64,000 nucleotides of DNA, taken from Streptomyces sp. NRRL F-5122. GTDB taxonomy: Bacteria; Actinomycetota; Actinomycetes; Streptomycetales; Streptomycetaceae. A program made the translations under genes and the position numbers. The notes below the pieces were generated by a model. That model saw only the letters and a program-made list of their open reading frames with translations, was not told the origin of the DNA and ran no database searches. Below are positions 60,540 through 64,000 of the stretch, one piece after another. Positions within the stretch are counted from its first letter, which is position 1, and each line of letters begins with the position of its first letter. The stretch covers positions 71,980 through 135,979 of the forward strand of contig NZ_LMWH01000241.1 in assembly GCF_001507435.1 (NCBI RefSeq). The letters are read 5' to 3'.

Positions 60540-61994
60540 TTGGATCTCCACGGATTCCTGAAGGCTCTTGCCAGACGCTGGCCGACCGTTGTGGTCTGCC
60601 TGCTCCTAGCGATCGGGACGGCGTTCGCCGCGACCACTCTGAGCACCCCCGTCTACGAGGCCAGGACCCAGCTCTTCGTCGCCACCCGAACCGGCGAGGA
60701 CACCACGCAACTGAATCAGGGTCAGAGCTTCTCCCAGGCGCGTGTGCAGTCGTACGCCGAGATCGTGACGACACGTCAGGTCACCGCGACCGTGGTGGAG
60801 GAGCTCGGGCTGCACACCACGCCGGAGGAACTGGCGTCCCGGATCACAGCCCGGGCTCCGCTCAACACCGTGCTCATCGACATCACCGTCCGGGACACCG
60901 TGCCGCTGCGGGCGGCGCGCATCGCCAACGCCGTGGCCGACCGGTTCACTTCGGTGGTCGAGAGGCTGGAGACGCCCAAACGCCTGCCGGGCTCGGGCAA
61001 GTCCTCGAGGAGCCGCACCTCGCCCGTCTCCCTGGGCGTCACCCAGGAGGCCGTCGCACCCACCGCTCCCGTCTCGCCCCGCCCCGTGCTGAACCTGGCA
61101 GCGGGCGTGCTCGCCGGCCTGCTGCTCGGGGCCGGTCTCGTCGCCCTGCGCGAGACGCTCGACACCACGCTCAAGACCGGTGAGATGCTCACCCAGTTCA
61201 CCGCGCTGCCCGTCCTCGGCACCATCCCCTACGACCGCAACGCACCCAAGAAGCCGCTCGTCACCTCCGACGTGCACTCCAAGCGTGCCGAGGCCTTCCG
61301 CAAGCTGCGCACCAACCTTCAGTTCTCGCAGGTCGACGACCCGCCCCGGCTCATCGTGGTGACGAGTTCGGTGCCCGGTGAGGGCAAGACCAACACCGCC
61401 GTGAACCTCGCCCTGTCGCTCGCCGAGGCGGGTGTGTCCACCTGCCTGGTCGACGCCGACCTGCGCCGTCCGTGTGTGGCCCCGACGTTCGGGCTCGTCC
61501 AGGACGCCGGTCTGACCACGGTGCTCATCGGCCAGGCCCGCATCGAGGACGTGATGCAGCAGTCCGGCGGCGGGCTCTCGGTGCTCACCAGCGGGGCCGT
61601 ACCGCCGAACCCCACGGAACTGCTCGCGTCGGCGCGGATGGAGGAGGTGCTGCGCGAACTGGCGGACACCTACGAGATCGTGATCGTCGACTCCGCGCCG
61701 CTGCTGCCGGTCGCCGACACGTTGGGACTCGCCTCGCTCGCCCAGGGCGCACTGCTCGTCGTCCGCGCCGCGAAGACCAGCCGGGACCAGGTCCGCACCG
61801 CTGCGGAGTCACTGGACCGCGTGGGCGTCCATGTCCTCGGCACCGTCTTCAGCATGGCTCCGGTTCCCAAGGGCGGTCGCTACGGTGGCGCCGGGGCCTA
61901 CGGGCGGTACGGCGAACTGCCCGCCCCGCGTGCCGAGGCCGCGCGGGGCGCGACCGTCACGCCTTCGGGACCGCATCACACGAGCGAGACATGA
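60540..61994 (+). CDS. Wzz/Wzc-like polysaccharide copolymerase with tyrosine-kinase domain
   Basis: 484 aa from TTG 60540 (GAGGGG 5 nt upstream). Wzz domain with two helices (RWPTVVVCLLLAIGTAFAAT and LNLAAGVLAGLLLGAGLVAL) frames an extracellular loop. The cytoplasmic BY-kinase has Walker A (SSVPGEGKTNTAVNLA, about residue 278), A' (CLVDADLRRP) and B (IVIVDSAPL). The tail GGRYGGAGAYGRYGEL has three Tyr, a short version of the autophosphorylation cluster. It controls chain length and export of the glycan. Its stop overlaps the phosphatase start (ATGA). Confidence 0.92.
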   Translation: MDLHGFLKALARRWPTVVVCLLLAIGTAFAATTLSTPVYEARTQLFVATRTGEDTTQLNQGQSFSQARVQSYAEIVTTRQVTATVVEELGLHTTPEELASRITARAPLNTVLIDITVRDTVPLRAARIANAVADRFTSVVERLETPKRLPGSGKSSRSRTSPVSLGVTQEAVAPTAPVSPRPVLNLAAGVLAGLLLGAGLVALRETLDTTLKTGEMLTQFTALPVLGTIPYDRNAPKKPLVTSDVHSKRAEAFRKLRTNLQFSQVDDPPRLIVVTSSVPGEGKTNTAVNLALSLAEAGVSTCLVDADLRRPCVAPTFGLVQDAGLTTVLIGQARIEDVMQQSGGGLSVLTSGAVPPNPTELLASARMEEVLRELADTYEIVIVDSAPLLPVADTLGLASLAQGALLVVRAAKTSRDQVRTAAESLDRVGVHVLGTVFSMAPVPKGGRYGGAGAYGRYGELPAPRAEAARGATVTPSGPHHTSET

Positions 61995-62716
61995 CCCGGG
62001 TCCTGTTCGTGTGCACGGGCAATGTGCACCGCTCGGTGCTCGCCGAGCGACTGCTGGCCGCGAGGCTCCCGTCCGGCTCGGCCGTTCGCCCGGAGAGCGC
62101 CGGCACCGAGGCGCGGCCCCGGCCCGGCATGGAGAGGTCGACCAGGGCGGTGCTGGAGAAACTGGGCGGGGACGGCTCCGGCTTCACGGCCCGCCGGCTC
62201 ACCGCACCGCTCGTCGCCGGGGCGGGCCTGGTGCTCGGGCTCGCACGCGAGCACCGGGAGGCGGCCGTGCGCCTCGCGCCCTCGGCGATGCGGCGCTGCT
62301 TCACCCTGAAGGAGTTCGTGCGCCTTGCCGCGGGGGGAGTGGACGGGGTGCGGGGCTGGACGGACGGGGAGACGCCGCGCGCGCAGCGGCGGCTGGTGGA
62401 CGAAGGGGTGCCGGGCGGGACCCGGGAGCGGTGCGGACCGGCCGGCCCGCACGGCGCGGTTCCGTACACGGCGGCCCCCCGCTCGTCGGCCCCGGGCACC
62501 CTCCACGGTGCGGTGGCCCCGGTACTCGCCTTCGACGTCGTGGTGGCCGCCGCGGCCACTCGCCGGGGCTCGACCGGTCCGGTCCCGGCCGCCGACGACG
62601 ACGTCCTCGACCCCTGGGCGCAGCCCTACGAGGTGCTGTACGAGTGCGCCCGGGAGATCGACCGGGCGGTGAGCAGGCTGGCGTTGCTTCTGGGGGGCGG
62701 TGGCGCAAGCGTCTGA
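61991..62716 (+). CDS. Low-molecular-weight protein-tyrosine phosphatase with long insertion
   Basis: 241 aa, longer than the usual 150-200. The P-loop is C8-T-G-N-V-H-R14-S; the general acid is DP in DVLDPWAQPYEVLYE. A region of about 70 residues between (VDGVRGWTDGETPRAQRRLV to APGTLHGAVAP) is an insertion rich in Gly, Pro and Arg. It should dephosphorylate the upstream tyrosine kinase, as Wzb does for Wzc. ATGA overlap makes stoichiometric expression likely. Confidence 0.9.
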   Translation: MTRVLFVCTGNVHRSVLAERLLAARLPSGSAVRPESAGTEARPRPGMERSTRAVLEKLGGDGSGFTARRLTAPLVAGAGLVLGLAREHREAAVRLAPSAMRRCFTLKEFVRLAAGGVDGVRGWTDGETPRAQRRLVDEGVPGGTRERCGPAGPHGAVPYTAAPRSSAPGTLHGAVAPVLAFDVVVAAAATRRGSTGPVPAADDDVLDPWAQPYEVLYECAREIDRAVSRLALLLGGGGASV

Positions 62717-62739
62717 CGAGCCCGGGTCAGCTGCTTTGA

Positions 62740-64000
<1,261 letters not shown>

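Overview
The window reads as chromosomal DNA of a Streptomyces or close relative. GC content is very high, GTG and TTG starts are common, and families typical of the genus recur: a DUF4142 protein, a DUF5994 protein, SCO2400- and SCO5918-type proteins, LAXTG cell-wall proteins, and dnaK behind HspR-type HAIR operators. No replication origin, rRNA operon, complete insertion sequence or CRISPR array was seen. One tRNA gene (Gly, anticodon CCC) is present.

Layout. 1-13 kb: an M20 amidohydrolase (cut by the window edge), an unlisted 55-codon secreted-peptide gene divergent from an XRE-TPR regulator, an alkyl sulfatase, an ECF sigma factor with an overlapping membrane partner, a Spo0M-like protein, an FkbM methyltransferase, an LAETG wall protein, a DUF4142 protein and a two-part permease. 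13-24 kb: a DUF6445-like protein, a Ser/Thr kinase, a zinc-ribbon membrane protein, a lipoprotein, a TetR/aldo-keto reductase pair with two operators, an F420-type oxidoreductase, a PP2C phosphatase, a STAS protein and small stress-type proteins. 24.9-28.2 kb: a cold-shock cassette (csp, DEAD-box helicase, CBS protein, SCO5918-type protein). 28.7-35.3 kb: a probable decayed island between a tRNA-Gly fragment and the intact tRNA-Gly gene. It carries a second copy of the cold-shock cassette, a MerR-type regulator, a GvpU-like protein and several gene remnants. 35.4-39.2 kb: core genes including dcd, a phosphoribosyltransferase and a Yip1 protein.

39.8-62.7 kb is an exopolysaccharide/glycan locus: DUF4012 protein, AsnB-type amidotransferase, O-antigen-ligase-like polymerase (two TTA codons), methyltransferase, flippase, two glycosyltransferases, acyltransferase, WecA/MraY-type initiating transferase, nucleotide-sugar dehydrogenase and two epimerases. 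A Wzc-like tyrosine kinase translationally coupled to a low-molecular-weight tyrosine phosphatase follows. Between these two parts lie three apparently unrelated genes: an Fe-S oxidoreductase, a glutaminyl cyclase-like lipoprotein and an LAKTG protein. The window ends inside dnaK.

The strongest candidates for undescribed biology are the secreted-peptide/XRE-TPR pair at 1.26-2.95 kb, the duplicated cold-shock cassette with its conserved leaders inside a tRNA-bounded island, and the kinase/phosphatase-equipped glycan locus with likely bldA control.
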